Source: Treponema sp.
GTDB taxonomy: Bacteria; Spirochaetota; Spirochaetia; Treponematales; Treponemataceae
NCBI GenBank assembly: GCA_017534445.1
Contig: JAFXWC010000067.1
Span: forward strand, 1-43,832
DNA length: 43,832 bases
Reading direction: 5' to 3'
Shown here: positions 15,602-24,717 of the stretch, piece by piece
How positions within the stretch are numbered: position 1 is the first letter of the stretch
How the letters are laid out: every line of letters begins with the position of its first letter
Notes under the pieces: model-generated
What the model was told of the DNA's origin: nothing
Databases searched by the model: none
The model's input: only the letters and a program-made list of their open reading frames with translations
Translations under genes and position numbers: made by a program

Positions 15602-17124
15602 TTTACAGCGGAAGTATAAAAGCCAAGAACGGAGAAGACATTCCCCTTTTTGCGAACGGAAAGCCCATGCACTCAAAGTACAATCCTGAAAACGAAGCGG
15701 AAGTATTTGCCTCGTCCATACAAAACCCAGCTTCTGCTTTTATCATAATAGCAGGAATTGGAGCAGGATTCCACCTTGCAAGCGTGGCAAAAAAAATTCC
15801 AGACGCATGTATTCTTGCAATAGAAGCTGATCAAGAAAGCCTTGACTTCTGCACTAAATTTCCGGCGGTAAAAAGTCTGCTTTCAGAAGGAAAAGTTATT
15901 GCTTGCACGGCAGATAAAGCCCCAGCCATCATAAGGGAACGATACATTCCTTCTTTACACGGAGACTGCGTTTTTGTCTGCCAGAGGGCTTGGGAAAACG
16001 AAAACCAGGCCATTCTTACTTGCCTAAAGCAGAATACCATGGAAGAACTAAAAAGAATCTCCCAGGACTATTCAGTGCAGGCTCATTTTGGTGGACAGTG
16101 GCAAAGGAATATTCTGGCAAACCTTAGCACATTCAAAAAGAACCCGGACATCGTATTGAATTCAAAGCTTAAGGCGGCTGTAATTGCGGCAGGTCCTTCC
16201 CTTGACGGCTCAATCGAAAAACTCTTGCGGCAAAGGGATTCTTACTGCATAATCTCCACGGACACGGCACTGGGAACCCTTGCCCGGAGCGGTATAGAAC
16301 CGGATGCAATAGTCAGCATAGACGCCCAAAAAGTTTCAGCAACCCATTTTTTCGCACTGCCACTTATGCAAAGCAAAAACCCCTTGTGCGTCTTTGACAT
16401 CTGTTCCAACAGGAATGCCGTTGACTACGCAAGGAAGCTTGGCTTTAGGGTCTATTTTATAAGAAGCGCCCACCCTTTCGCATCCCTTGCGCTGGAAGGA
16501 AGCTCTGTTCCCCTTACGGAAAGCGGCTCTGGAACCGTTACAATAGCGGCATGCGACTTTGCAAGGCAACAGGGCTTTTGCGAGATAGAACTTTTTGGAG
16601 CGGACTTCTGCTATTCAGAAGGAAAGCCCTATGCAAAAGGAACATACCTTGAGCCAAACTTTTTAAGCGCATGCGGAAGGACACTTACAAGCGAGCAGAT
16701 GAACACAGCCCTTATGTTCCGCACGGAATTAAAGGAAACGGACGGCTCAACTCATTTTTCCGGAAAGCTAAAAAAGGCATTCACCACGCAGGTTATGGAA
16801 GGATACGCAAGGACAACCCTTGAATGGGCAAAGAAATGGGGCTATTTTCAAAGCGGCAGCATGCTCAAGAAGGCAAAGGCCAGCGAAAATCCACCGGCAG
16901 GCACAAAAGAATTCAACTTCCACGCTTTTTTTGATGATTATCTAAAAAATCTCCAAAAATCTGCTGAAGGAAGGCAGGAAAAGCTTACCCCCTACACGGT
17001 TGGCCTCTTGCCCCTGATTGCAAACATCAGAAAAAAACAAAATGATTCTGCAAAACATTCATTTTTTGACTTCTTAAAACTTGCATACTCTCAATTAACA
17101 CGTTATACTGTACTGTATGAGTAA
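15598..17124 (+). CDS. Maf-type motility-associated glycosyltransferase (DUF115), second copy
   Basis: A 508-aa paralogue of the preceding gene, translationally coupled to it (ATGA overlap, GGAAAGGAAG upstream). The DUF115 core runs from about residue 185 (KAAVIAAGPSLDGSIEKLL), through IISTDTALGTLARSGIEPDAIVSIDAQ, to EIELFGADFCYSEGKPYAKGTYL near 330. The N-terminus has a Rossmann-like AFIIIAGIGAGFHLASVAKKIPDACILAIEAD that is better preserved than in the first copy. The likely role is sugar transfer to flagellin or another flagellar protein. Two Maf copies side by side suggest different acceptors or sequential sugars. The last eight bases overlap the start of the downstream membrane-protein gene. 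Confidence 0.83.
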   Translation: MIYSGSIKAKNGEDIPLFANGKPMHSKYNPENEAEVFASSIQNPASAFIIIAGIGAGFHLASVAKKIPDACILAIEADQESLDFCTKFPAVKSLLSEGKVIACTADKAPAIIRERYIPSLHGDCVFVCQRAWENENQAILTCLKQNTMEELKRISQDYSVQAHFGGQWQRNILANLSTFKKNPDIVLNSKLKAAVIAAGPSLDGSIEKLLRQRDSYCIISTDTALGTLARSGIEPDAIVSIDAQKVSATHFFALPLMQSKNPLCVFDICSNRNAVDYARKLGFRVYFIRSAHPFASLALEGSSVPLTESGSGTVTIAACDFARQQGFCEIELFGADFCYSEGKPYAKGTYLEPNFLSACGRTLTSEQMNTALMFRTELKETDGSTHFSGKLKKAFTTQVMEGYARTTLEWAKKWGYFQSGSMLKKAKASENPPAGTKEFNFHAFFDDYLKNLQKSAEGRQEKLTPYTVGLLPLIANIRKKQNDSAKHSFFDFLKLAYSQLTRYTVLYE

Positions 17125-18826
17125 TAAGAGAAATCCACTATTCACAATCGCCATTACATTAATTTATATAGCGGCTGTATTATACTATATACTTTCACTG
17201 GGAATTGAATACTACACCGGAGACGCCCGGGCAACCAACAGATTCACGGAGCTTACCCGGGAGGTAAACCGCAACCTTAACGTAAACCAGCCCGGCACGG
17301 AATCTTTTACAAACGCCCTGCTGCATTCGCTGGGAAACATGCAGGACATAGCGGCGGTGCAGCTCCAGTATGACGGACAGGTGTTTTTCTCCTACCCCAA
17401 AGACCCTACCAAGGCCGTATCAGGAAAATCATCCCTGGTAATTCCAAACACCGCAACGCTCAACGCAAAAGACGGAGCGCCGGTTCTCTTCAACATAGCA
17501 ATCTACAAGCTGCGTCCTTCATCAATATTCTTTAAGGGAAGGATAGCATTTTTCGTGATACTGGGTGCAACCATTGCCTGCATCATCTACCTGATTTACC
17601 TTTACATGTATTCATCCGTCTATTCCGATGATGACGATGATGATTTGAACGGGGAAACATACAACGACCTTCGCCCCCTGAGTGATGACTCAATAGAGCA
17701 AGAAAATTTCATGCAGGAAGAAGTAAAGGAGGAGGAAGAGCCAGCCCCTTTTTTTGAGGAGAATCCGTTCACCGGGGAAAAGGCAAACGAGGCTTACGGT
17801 GAAAGGGATTCAGAACAAGAGAATACCGAACCGGACCTGAATTTTTTTGAGGAAAAGGACGAAGAGGCCCTGGACCCCGACATTGCCAATTTTGAATACG
17901 AGAATGAGCGTGCAAAAAATGACGACATTACCCTGCAAGACACAGAGGTAACAAACGAGCAATGGTACAAGGAAGAGGATTCTGCGGAAAAAGACCTTAT
18001 AGAAGAAAAGGCCTCTGAATATGTCCAGGAAGCACCCCCCGTGGAATACGACGTTACGGATGTACTGCCGGATGAAAGTGAGGATCAGACGGTTGCCGCA
18101 GGAGATGCTGTCTACACGGACCATTTTGAAGAGCCGGAATTGGACGACGTTTCTTTTGACGATGACTTTATAAACGCAGACCTTAGCGATTTGGATGAAC
18201 TTGAGGCAGAGACAAAGGCAGCCGCAGAGCAAAAGCCCCAGCCTGCAATAAGAACGGATGTAGAAGACCTTAGCATAAAGCACAAGGCGGAAGACAACAG
18301 GCCGCACGGTTTGTTCTCTCCTGTTACCGGATTCGGATGGGAAGCCTACATGATTCCACGCCTTGACAGTGAGCTTATAAGGGCAGCTTCCGACGAAAAA
18401 GACCTTGCCCTGCTTACCATAAAGATTAAGGACATTGACTGGAATACGCCGGCCGCAAAGAAGGTTGCAGATATTATCCTTCAGTTTGTAAAATTCAAGG
18501 ATCTTGCCTTTGAGCACAAAAAGGACGGATGCACCGCCATCTTCCAGAACATGAACATTGATACGGCCATAAAGACAGCGGAAGAGCTTCATACACAGAT
18601 TATCACGGAACTTAGCAAATCTTCCATGTACAACCAAACAGCCATTGGAATTTCAAGCAGGTCTCTGCGCCTTATTTCAGGAGCAAGGCTTGCAAACGAA
18701 TCGGAACAGGCTCTTGAGCACGCACTTGAAGACAAGGAGTCTCCAATTATTGCTTTCAAGGTGAACCCTGAAAAATACCGCAACTACCTTGCCTCCGAAG
18801 CCGCAAAACTAAAGGGCAACGGTTAG
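17117..18826 (+). CDS. Membrane protein with acidic linker and degenerate GGDEF-like C-terminal domain
   Basis: A 569-aa protein with two membrane helices (about 9-29 and 140-166) flanking an approximately 110-residue periplasmic sensor-like domain, then a very acidic, probably disordered cytoplasmic linker (170-385, starting with a run of Asp). The last 160 residues (FGWEAYMIPRLDSELIRAASDEKDLALLTIKIKDID onward) have the strand-helix pattern of a GGDEF domain. The active-site loop that should read GG(D/E)EF is KKDGCTAIFQNM, so diguanylate cyclase activity is unlikely. ISSRSLRLISGARLANESEQALEHA resembles the end of a GGDEF domain. The gene overlaps the second maf gene by eight bases (ATGAGTAA). 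I infer a signalling or anchoring role; the GGDEF assignment is by eye. Confidence 0.65.
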   Translation: MSNKRNPLFTIAITLIYIAAVLYYILSLGIEYYTGDARATNRFTELTREVNRNLNVNQPGTESFTNALLHSLGNMQDIAAVQLQYDGQVFFSYPKDPTKAVSGKSSLVIPNTATLNAKDGAPVLFNIAIYKLRPSSIFFKGRIAFFVILGATIACIIYLIYLYMYSSVYSDDDDDDLNGETYNDLRPLSDDSIEQENFMQEEVKEEEEPAPFFEENPFTGEKANEAYGERDSEQENTEPDLNFFEEKDEEALDPDIANFEYENERAKNDDITLQDTEVTNEQWYKEEDSAEKDLIEEKASEYVQEAPPVEYDVTDVLPDESEDQTVAAGDAVYTDHFEEPELDDVSFDDDFINADLSDLDELEAETKAAAEQKPQPAIRTDVEDLSIKHKAEDNRPHGLFSPVTGFGWEAYMIPRLDSELIRAASDEKDLALLTIKIKDIDWNTPAAKKVADIILQFVKFKDLAFEHKKDGCTAIFQNMNIDTAIKTAEELHTQIITELSKSSMYNQTAIGISSRSLRLISGARLANESEQALEHALEDKESPIIAFKVNPEKYRNYLASEAAKLKGNG

Positions 18827-18849
18827 AAAGCAATGACTGCTAGAAAAAA

Positions 18850-19440
18850 CTAAAGCTGCAGTCCATCTGCAATTTTTACCTGAATGGATTGGATTGACTC
18901 GTCGTCGGGGAAATTCTCTTTTAATAAGTTGAACTGTTCTTCTGCTTCCTTGTAGCGGTTAAGGGCCATAAGAACGGCTATATAGTTTTTTAGAATGGAA
19001 GCATCCGTGGGGTTATCCTTAACAAGCTTTTCGTAAAGAACAGACGCTTCCTTTAAGTTTCCGCTCATGGCAGTAACGTATGCAACAGAAATCTTAAGGT
19101 TTTTATTGTCATTGTCCTTTTTCAAAAGCTGATTGTAGATTTTTAGAGCCTCAGCCCAATTGCCGGCTTTTGCGTGGCAGTAGCCCACCTTGTAATAGGC
19201 AGACTCGTGAAGCTCCTTGTCCTTTAAAACTTTTTTGTAGAATTCAATTGCCTTTGTATAATTCTTTTGATCTTCGTATGAGCTGGCAATTGAAAAGTAT
19301 TCCGCCATTAAATTCCTTTTGCGCACAGACTGCTCACCCGGTGCCGAGAAAGACACGCAGGAGGCAATGAGCGTACACAAAAGGAATACTGATGCTGCGG
19401 ATGCAAGGCAGTGGAATGCCCTGCAAAAAAAGCACTTCAT
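18850..19440 (-). CDS. TPR-repeat lipoprotein
   Basis: A 196-aa predicted lipoprotein with an N-terminal signal peptide ending in LIASC (Cys28). The rest is tetratricopeptide repeats: helices around EYFSIASSYEDQKNYTKAIEFYKKVL (about 49-74), ESAYYKVGYCHAKAGNWAEALKIYNQLL, NLKISVAYVTAMSGNLKEASVLYEKLV and SILKNYIAVLMALNRYKEAEEQFNLL. TPR proteins mediate protein-protein contacts, here probably in the periplasm at a membrane. The start follows the stop of the upstream lipoprotein gene by one base, so it is third in an ileS-led operon. Confidence 0.82.
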   Translation of the reverse strand: MKCFFCRAFHCLASAASVFLLCTLIASCVSFSAPGEQSVRKRNLMAEYFSIASSYEDQKNYTKAIEFYKKVLKDKELHESAYYKVGYCHAKAGNWAEALKIYNQLLKKDNDNKNLKISVAYVTAMSGNLKEASVLYEKLVKDNPTDASILKNYIAVLMALNRYKEAEEQFNLLKENFPDDESIQSIQVKIADGLQL

Positions 19441-19441
19441 A

Positions 19442-20341
19442 TTACAGCAGTGAAATAATCTGGCTCTGCTTTACGGGAATATCCTGCACGGAAAGAGTCT
19501 TTTCGTCAGGCTGGGTAACCGTAATTCCGGCAAGAGCAAGACCAAGCTTTAGCATGGACATGTATGCGGTTGCGGCTTTTGGGTTGTTCAAATTAATTTT
19601 CAGAGAAAGCAGGTAGTCGTCTCCGCTCTTGTTAAGCAAAGTGCCGTAGATGTCCTTGCAGTTGGCGGCAAAATTCTTTGAGTTGGGAATGATTCCTCCC
19701 AAAAAGCCTGTGATGAATTTTGACGGATCGGTTACGTAGAATTTTATGAGGGAAGAATCCTCGCCACCCTTGTTCTCCATCCAGCTTACAAAATCAGCAG
19801 TGTTTGTGTTTGTGGAATACAAGTTGTTAAGCATTGTCTTTACGTTTGTAGAAGCACAAAGCACGGCTGTTGACGGGAAGGAAATTTCCATCTTTGCAGA
19901 TGAGTGCATGTAGTAAGGAAGGTCGTCCTCTGTTGGAGAAAGGAAATTCTTCTTTTTCCAGCCGTTCTTTTCCGTAAGAACAGAAGCAAGGGCAGCTGGC
20001 GGGTATGAACCGGAAGCATAAAATTCTGCGCGGTTAAGGTTGTCCTTAGAGGAAAGTCCTGCCCACAAAACGTTTATCTGCTTTGCAAGGCGCTTGGCAT
20101 CCTTTTCGGAAATTCCCTGGACCTTGGAAGTGATTATCTGAGTTGCAAGATCCATGTTTTCCTTTACAGGCATCTTAAGGTATACTGCCGAGTCATTGCT
20201 AAGAACTTCGAACGGAGTCTTCTTTGCGGCAATTGCGGCAGAAGCTTCGCCCCCGGTAGTCTTACAGGAAGCAAAGAACATTGAGGCGCAAAAGCACAAA
20301 GCCACAAGCGCACCAGATTTTACACAATCAAATCTTTTCAT
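19442..20341 (-). CDS. Lipoprotein of unknown function (299 aa)
   Basis: No family recognised. A signal peptide ends in the lipobox FFASC (Cys26), so the mature protein is probably anchored to a membrane facing the periplasm. The mature part is a mixed alpha/beta sequence with FEVLSNDSAVYLKMPVKENMD, an NRAEFYASGSYP stretch, KMEISFPSTAVLCASTNV and a C-terminal DEKTLSVQDIPVKQSQIISLL. No enzymatic motif or repeat is visible. The architecture vaguely resembles lipoproteins with two similar beta-sheet halves, but I cannot demonstrate that. It lies four bases after ileS and one base before the TPR lipoprotein, so all three are likely cotranscribed. Confidence 0.7.
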   Translation of the reverse strand: MKRFDCVKSGALVALCFCASMFFASCKTTGGEASAAIAAKKTPFEVLSNDSAVYLKMPVKENMDLATQIITSKVQGISEKDAKRLAKQINVLWAGLSSKDNLNRAEFYASGSYPPAALASVLTEKNGWKKKNFLSPTEDDLPYYMHSSAKMEISFPSTAVLCASTNVKTMLNNLYSTNTNTADFVSWMENKGGEDSSLIKFYVTDPSKFITGFLGGIIPNSKNFAANCKDIYGTLLNKSGDDYLLSLKINLNNPKAATAYMSMLKLGLALAGITVTQPDEKTLSVQDIPVKQSQIISLL

Positions 20342-20345
20342 AAAG

Positions 20346-23300
20346 CTACACCCTCGCTATATTTATTGTCCAAGCCTTTTCGTCGGCTTCAACCTTTACG
20401 CCATCAGAAAGTCCTTCCACCCATTCAACGGAATTTGCCAAAGTTTCGTTGGCAATAAAGTCCTTGAATGCAGCAAAGGCTTCCTTAAGTTCTGCATCAC
20501 CGGAAACTTTGAGAGTTATGCGGTCTGTAATCTCGAAGCCGCTTTCCTTTCTCTGGTTCTGAATTCCGCGTACAAGGTCACGGGCAAAACCTTCGTTCTT
20601 AAGTTCCGGGGTAATCTTTGTTTCAAGGCCAACGGTAAGAGTTCCTTCGTTCAAGACTTTAAGGTCTTCCTTTTCGCTGCGCTCTACAATTACGTTTTCG
20701 CTTGAAAGTTCAACTTCCTGTCCGTCAACGTTTATGCTGAGTGCGTTGCCGTCAAGCATCTCTGCAATCTGCTCACCGGAAAGCTTTGCAATTTCTGCAG
20801 CGGCGGCCTTCATCTTTGGACCGAGAGTCTTACCAAGAACGCGGAAATTTGCCTTGGCTGAATATTCAACAAGCTCATCTTCCCTTTCGTGGAAGACAAC
20901 CTGCTTTACGTTAAGCTCTTCTGCAATAGTGTCCTGCATTGAAGCAAGAACGGCTTTTTCTTCTGCCTTGCGGGTAACAAGTGCAACTGCGGAAAGAGGC
21001 TGGCGGTTCTTGATGTTGAACTGGTTGCGCAGGCTTCTTCCCATGGAAACTGCCTTCTGAACGGTTGCCATCTGGAATTCAAGCTGCTCGTCGCGGAACC
21101 TCTCCTGGTAAACAGGATAATCCATAAGGTGAACGGATTCCTTTTCTTCTGCGGTGTGCAGGTTCTGCCAGATTTCTTCCGTAAGGAAAGGAATGAAAGG
21201 AGCTGCAACAAGGGCAAAGGTGCGCAGGGCTGAATAAAGCGATGCGTAGGCTTCCATCTTGTCCGTATCGTTTCCACTCTTCCAGAAGCGGCGGCGGTTG
21301 CGCCTGATGTACCAGTTGTTTATCTGGTCAATGAATGCAAGCATTGGGTCAATGGCTGCGCTAAGGTCGTAGTCGTCCATGGCGGCAGTTACGTCTTTTA
21401 CCATCTTCTGCGAAACGGAAAGAATCCAGCGGTCAAGCGGATTGTCCGGAAGCTTTGAGTCAAACTCGTGGCCAGTGCAGGTAACCTTGTCTATGTTTGC
21501 ATACTGTACAAAGAATGAATAGCTGTTCCAAAGAGGAAGGATTATGCTCTTGATTACATCGCGCACACCTTCGTCTGAATAGCGGATTTCGTCTGCCTTT
21601 ACAACGGCTGAGTGCATGAGGAAGAGGCGTATTGCGTCTGCGCTGTACTTGTTGATTGCCTCTACCGGGTCAGTGTAGTTGCGGAGGCTCTTGGACATCT
21701 TGCGTCCGTCACTTGCAAGAACGATTCCGTTTACGATGCAGTTCCTGAATGCCGGCTTGTCAAAAAGCTCTGCTGCAAGAACCGTAAGCGTGTAGAACCA
21801 TCCGCGTGTCTGGTCAAGGCCTTCGGAAATAAAGTCTGCGGGGAAATGCTTTTCAAAGTAGTCCTTGTTTTCAAAAGGATAGTGAACCTGGGCATAAGGC
21901 ATGGAGCCGCTTTCAAACCAGCAGTCAAAGACTTCCGGTATGCGCTTCATTGTTCCGCCGCAAGAGCATGGAATTGTTATTTTGTCTACAAACTGCTTGT
22001 GCAGGTCTTCCGGATAAACACCGCTCAGCTTCTTAAGCTCGTCACGGCTGCCAACACAAATTGCCTTTCCGCAGTCCGGGCACTTCCAGATTGGGATTGG
22101 GTTGCCCCAGTAGCGGTTACGGCTTACTGCCCAGTCGCGTGCACCTGCAAGCCACTTGCCAAAGCGTCCTTCCTTGATGTGAGCCGGCTGCCACTTAATC
22201 TGGCTGTTTGCCTTTAAAAGCTTGTCGTGGTTTTCTGCAACCTTAACAAACCAGCTGCCGATTCCGCGGTAGATAAGTGGAGAACCGCACCTCCAGCAGT
22301 GGGGGTATTCGTGCTTTATAGTGTCGCGCTTTAAAAGCTTGCCCTCTTTCTTGAGGCGGTCCATTATGTCCTTGTCACAGTCCTTTACAAAGCGTCCCTC
22401 GTAGTCGGAAACTTCCTTTGTAAACTTGCATTCTGCGTCTATAGGCTCTACAAAAGGAACACCGCTTCCTGCAAAGACCTTGCTGTCGTCTTCACCAAAG
22501 GCAGGAGCAATGTGGACAATGCCGGTACCGTCTTCCGTAGAAACATAGTCTGCATTAAAGAGGCGGAAGGCACCCTTTTCGCACTTCTGGCCGGAAACTT
22601 CCGCACACTTGGCGGCATCCTTAAGGTCTGCAAAATAAGGGAAGAGCGGCTCGTACTCGGCACCGACAAAGTCTTTTCCAGGACGCTTGTAGATTACCTT
22701 GTAGCCCTTTTCTTCTTTATAATAAGCATGCAGGCGGCTTTCTGCCATGATGTAGAAGTCACCGCTGTCTTCATCCAAAATCTTTACGTATTCAATCTCT
22801 GGACCCATACAAAGACCCAGGTTTGAAGGAAGGGTCCAAGGGGTTGTTGTCCACGCAAGGAAATAAGTCTTGCCGTTGAGCAAATCAGGATCGCTAAAAG
22901 CCTTGGGCTGCCCCGTAACCTTAAAGCGGATTGTTATTGCCGGGTCGTCCTTCTGCTTGTAGCCCTGTGCAAGTTCGTGGGAAGAAAGTACAGTTGAGCA
23001 TCTTGGGCAGTATGGAAGAATGTACTTGCCCTCGTAAATCATGCCCTTTTCCCAGAGGGACTTTGCCACCCACCAGATTGTCTCCATGAATTCTGGGTTC
23101 ATGGTCTTGTAGTCGTTGTCAAAGTCTACCCAGCGTCCCATGCGGGTTATGGTCTTGCGCCATTCGCTTGTGTACTTAAGAACGGAAGCGCGGCACTTGT
23201 CGTTAAAGTTTGCAACCCCGTAAGCCTCAATCTCGTGCTTGGAGTTGATGCCCAGTTCCTTTTCGATAAGGTTTTCTACCGGAAGGCCGTGGCAGTCCCA

Positions 23301-23552
23301 GCCAAAGCGGCGGTTAACCTTCTTACCCTTCATTGTCTGGTAGCGGGGAATGATGTCTTTGATTGTGGAAGGAATAAAATGCCCAAAGTGCGGAAGACCA
23401 GTTGCAAAAGGCGGGCCGTCAAAAAATATGAACTCAGGGGAGCCTTCTCTCTGGCTTACTGATTTTTTAAAAGTATCGTTTTTCTGCCAAAATTCAAGTA
23501 TCTGCTCTTCCTGCTTGGGAAAGTCAGCCTTGGGGTCTACGCTCTTGTACAT
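20346..23552 (-). CDS. ileS: Isoleucyl-tRNA synthetase (eukaryote-like, IleS2 type)
   Basis: Charges tRNA-Ile with isoleucine. At 1068 aa it is longer than the usual bacterial IleRS (about 930). It shows GPPFATGLPHFGHF near residue 50 (the HIGH motif appears as HFGH), RRFGWDCHGLPVE near 80, the CP1 editing region (TTTPWTLPSNL near 235), WFVKV, GLDQTRGWFYT, and DGRKMSKSLRNY near 615 (KMSKS motif). The anticodon-binding and C-terminal regions follow, with RNRRRFW. The 'ATGLPHFGH' form and the length place it in the IleS2 group, shared with eukaryotes and known for low mupirocin sensitivity. A promoter TTGTAA-N17-TACAAT lies at 23590-23618. Two lipoprotein genes follow closely. Confidence 0.96.
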   Translation of the reverse strand: MYKSVDPKADFPKQEEQILEFWQKNDTFKKSVSQREGSPEFIFFDGPPFATGLPHFGHFIPSTIKDIIPRYQTMKGKKVNRRFGWDCHGLPVENLIEKELGINSKHEIEAYGVANFNDKCRASVLKYTSEWRKTITRMGRWVDFDNDYKTMNPEFMETIWWVAKSLWEKGMIYEGKYILPYCPRCSTVLSSHELAQGYKQKDDPAITIRFKVTGQPKAFSDPDLLNGKTYFLAWTTTPWTLPSNLGLCMGPEIEYVKILDEDSGDFYIMAESRLHAYYKEEKGYKVIYKRPGKDFVGAEYEPLFPYFADLKDAAKCAEVSGQKCEKGAFRLFNADYVSTEDGTGIVHIAPAFGEDDSKVFAGSGVPFVEPIDAECKFTKEVSDYEGRFVKDCDKDIMDRLKKEGKLLKRDTIKHEYPHCWRCGSPLIYRGIGSWFVKVAENHDKLLKANSQIKWQPAHIKEGRFGKWLAGARDWAVSRNRYWGNPIPIWKCPDCGKAICVGSRDELKKLSGVYPEDLHKQFVDKITIPCSCGGTMKRIPEVFDCWFESGSMPYAQVHYPFENKDYFEKHFPADFISEGLDQTRGWFYTLTVLAAELFDKPAFRNCIVNGIVLASDGRKMSKSLRNYTDPVEAINKYSADAIRLFLMHSAVVKADEIRYSDEGVRDVIKSIILPLWNSYSFFVQYANIDKVTCTGHEFDSKLPDNPLDRWILSVSQKMVKDVTAAMDDYDLSAAIDPMLAFIDQINNWYIRRNRRRFWKSGNDTDKMEAYASLYSALRTFALVAAPFIPFLTEEIWQNLHTAEEKESVHLMDYPVYQERFRDEQLEFQMATVQKAVSMGRSLRNQFNIKNRQPLSAVALVTRKAEEKAVLASMQDTIAEELNVKQVVFHEREDELVEYSAKANFRVLGKTLGPKMKAAAAEIAKLSGEQIAEMLDGNALSINVDGQEVELSSENVIVERSEKEDLKVLNEGTLTVGLETKITPELKNEGFARDLVRGIQNQRKESGFEITDRITLKVSGDAELKEAFAAFKDFIANETLANSVEWVEGLSDGVKVEADEKAWTINIARV

Positions 23553-23589
23553 TTACAAAACCTCTGTATCTAATTCAAAAATGATAGGA

Positions 23590-23618
23590 ATTGTATCATA
23601 TTTGAAGAATCTTTACAA
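23590..23618 (-). promoter_or_regulatory. Sigma-70-type promoter of ileS operon
   Basis: On the minus strand TTGTAA (23613-23618) is followed by 17 bases and TACAAT (23590-23595). It would start transcription near 23583, about 30 bases before the ileS ATG. There is no room for a T-box leader. Confidence 0.5.
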
Positions 23619-23829
23619 TAATATGGTTTGAAAATGTAGATGGCAAGTGCAAATCTTAATGAAAACTGATAAATGCAAATACTAACACGAAAGCACTTCC
23701 ATTCCAGTGCTTTCTTAACATATTTTTGCATTACAATTCTTGAAAACCCGCACTTGCTTTCTACTCTTTTTGGGCAAGGGGGTAAATATATTGTTTGGAA
23801 GTTTTTTTTAGATTTGGGTGTAATTTTCG

Positions 23830-23857
23830 TTGACACCATCTGTTTTTTATGTAACAC
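23830..23857 (+). promoter_or_regulatory. Probable promoter of duplicated secreted-protein gene
   Basis: TTGACA (23830-23835) is a perfect -35; after 16 bases TAACAC is a plausible -10. The ribosome-binding site AAGGGGG follows at about 23878-23884, before the ATG at 23891. Confidence 0.5.
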
Positions 23858-23890
23858 TCAAGTGTGTAAAAACAACCCAAGGGGGAATTT

Positions 23891-24709
23891 ATGAGTTTCA
23901 ACAAAAAAATAGCAAGCGCAATAACCGCTTTACTTGTATTCGCATTTTCTGCAGCAAACGCATTCGCTGGCGGTACAAAAAACAACTTTGTCGGCAAGAC
24001 ATACGTAATGACAGGCCTTAACGTAGGCGGCATGGACGTAACTGCCCTTCTTGCGGCATCTGGCTTTGAGCTTAACATGGAAGTTACCTTCGTTGACGAA
24101 ACAAAATGCATCGCAAAAGCAACATCTGACGGCAACACGGAAGAGTCAACCTGCAAATACAAGGTAGACACAAAGGCAAAGACCCTTACACTTTGCGAAG
24201 AAAATGGCGGCGAAAACTTAGTCTTCAACTACACAGACGACTATTCCACCCTTTCTGTCTCAGCACCAATCCAGGATGGAATGACTGGCGAAATAATCCT
24301 TACGGAAAAAAGCAAGGCCGGTGAAAAGGCAGCACAGGCAAAGCAGTCCCTAAAGCCCGAAATTGACTACGGTTCCGTAAAGACAAACATCTTCAAGGGA
24401 AAGACCTACAAACTCACAAAGCTCCTCATCAACGGCATGGATGCAACTTCCCTCATGGCTCTTTCCGGCGGAACTTTCTCCGGCTCACTCAAATTCATTG
24501 ACGGCAAAAACGTCATTCTTGACTTTACCTACGGCGGAGATTCTGAAAAGGACTCTGGCACATACACCATTGACTACGAGAAGAACCAAATCATCTTTGA
24601 CGGCGACAAGGAAAACTGCACTGCAGTCTTCTACAACAAAGGTTCCGTCATAAGCTTTGACTTCCCACTCGAAGAAAACATGACCTTTAACATGGTCTTC
24701 GAAAAATAA
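23891..24709 (+). CDS. Secreted protein made of two duplicated domains
   Basis: A 272-aa exported protein. The signal peptide (1-26) ends SAANAFA, a type I site without lipobox. The mature protein is an internal duplication: residues 31-141 (NNFVGKTYVMTGLNVGGMDV...) align with 164-272 (TNIFKGKTYKLTKLLINGMD...). Shared positions are FxGKTYxxT, GMDxT-LxALSG, VTFVDxxx/LKFIDGKN, TYxxDYxxxxI/TL, VFNYTDDYSTLSV/VFYNKGSVISF and PIxDGMTGEIIL/PLEENMTFNMVF. Each half reads as a small antiparallel beta unit, as in lipocalin-like or META/DUF-type folds, joined by an Ala/Lys linker. I do not recognise the family. It has its own promoter, and downstream lies a repeat-rich spacer. Confidence 0.75.
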   Translation: MSFNKKIASAITALLVFAFSAANAFAGGTKNNFVGKTYVMTGLNVGGMDVTALLAASGFELNMEVTFVDETKCIAKATSDGNTEESTCKYKVDTKAKTLTLCEENGGENLVFNYTDDYSTLSVSAPIQDGMTGEIILTEKSKAGEKAAQAKQSLKPEIDYGSVKTNIFKGKTYKLTKLLINGMDATSLMALSGGTFSGSLKFIDGKNVILDFTYGGDSEKDSGTYTIDYEKNQIIFDGDKENCTAVFYNKGSVISFDFPLEENMTFNMVFEK

Positions 24710-24717
24710 AACCTTTT

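Larger units (their letters stand above)
23553..23890. other. Divergent spacer with hairpin and two promoters
   Basis: This 338-base AT-rich spacer separates ileS and the divergent secreted-protein gene. It holds the ileS promoter, an 8-bp hairpin GAAAGCAC/GTGCTTTC (23689-23714) followed by a T-rich stretch, and the promoter of the plus-strand gene. I see no gene in it. Confidence 0.6.

Noticed and set aside
17117..18826. Active diguanylate cyclase
   Set aside because: The loop that should hold GG(D/E)EF reads KKDGCT, so an active enzyme is unlikely.
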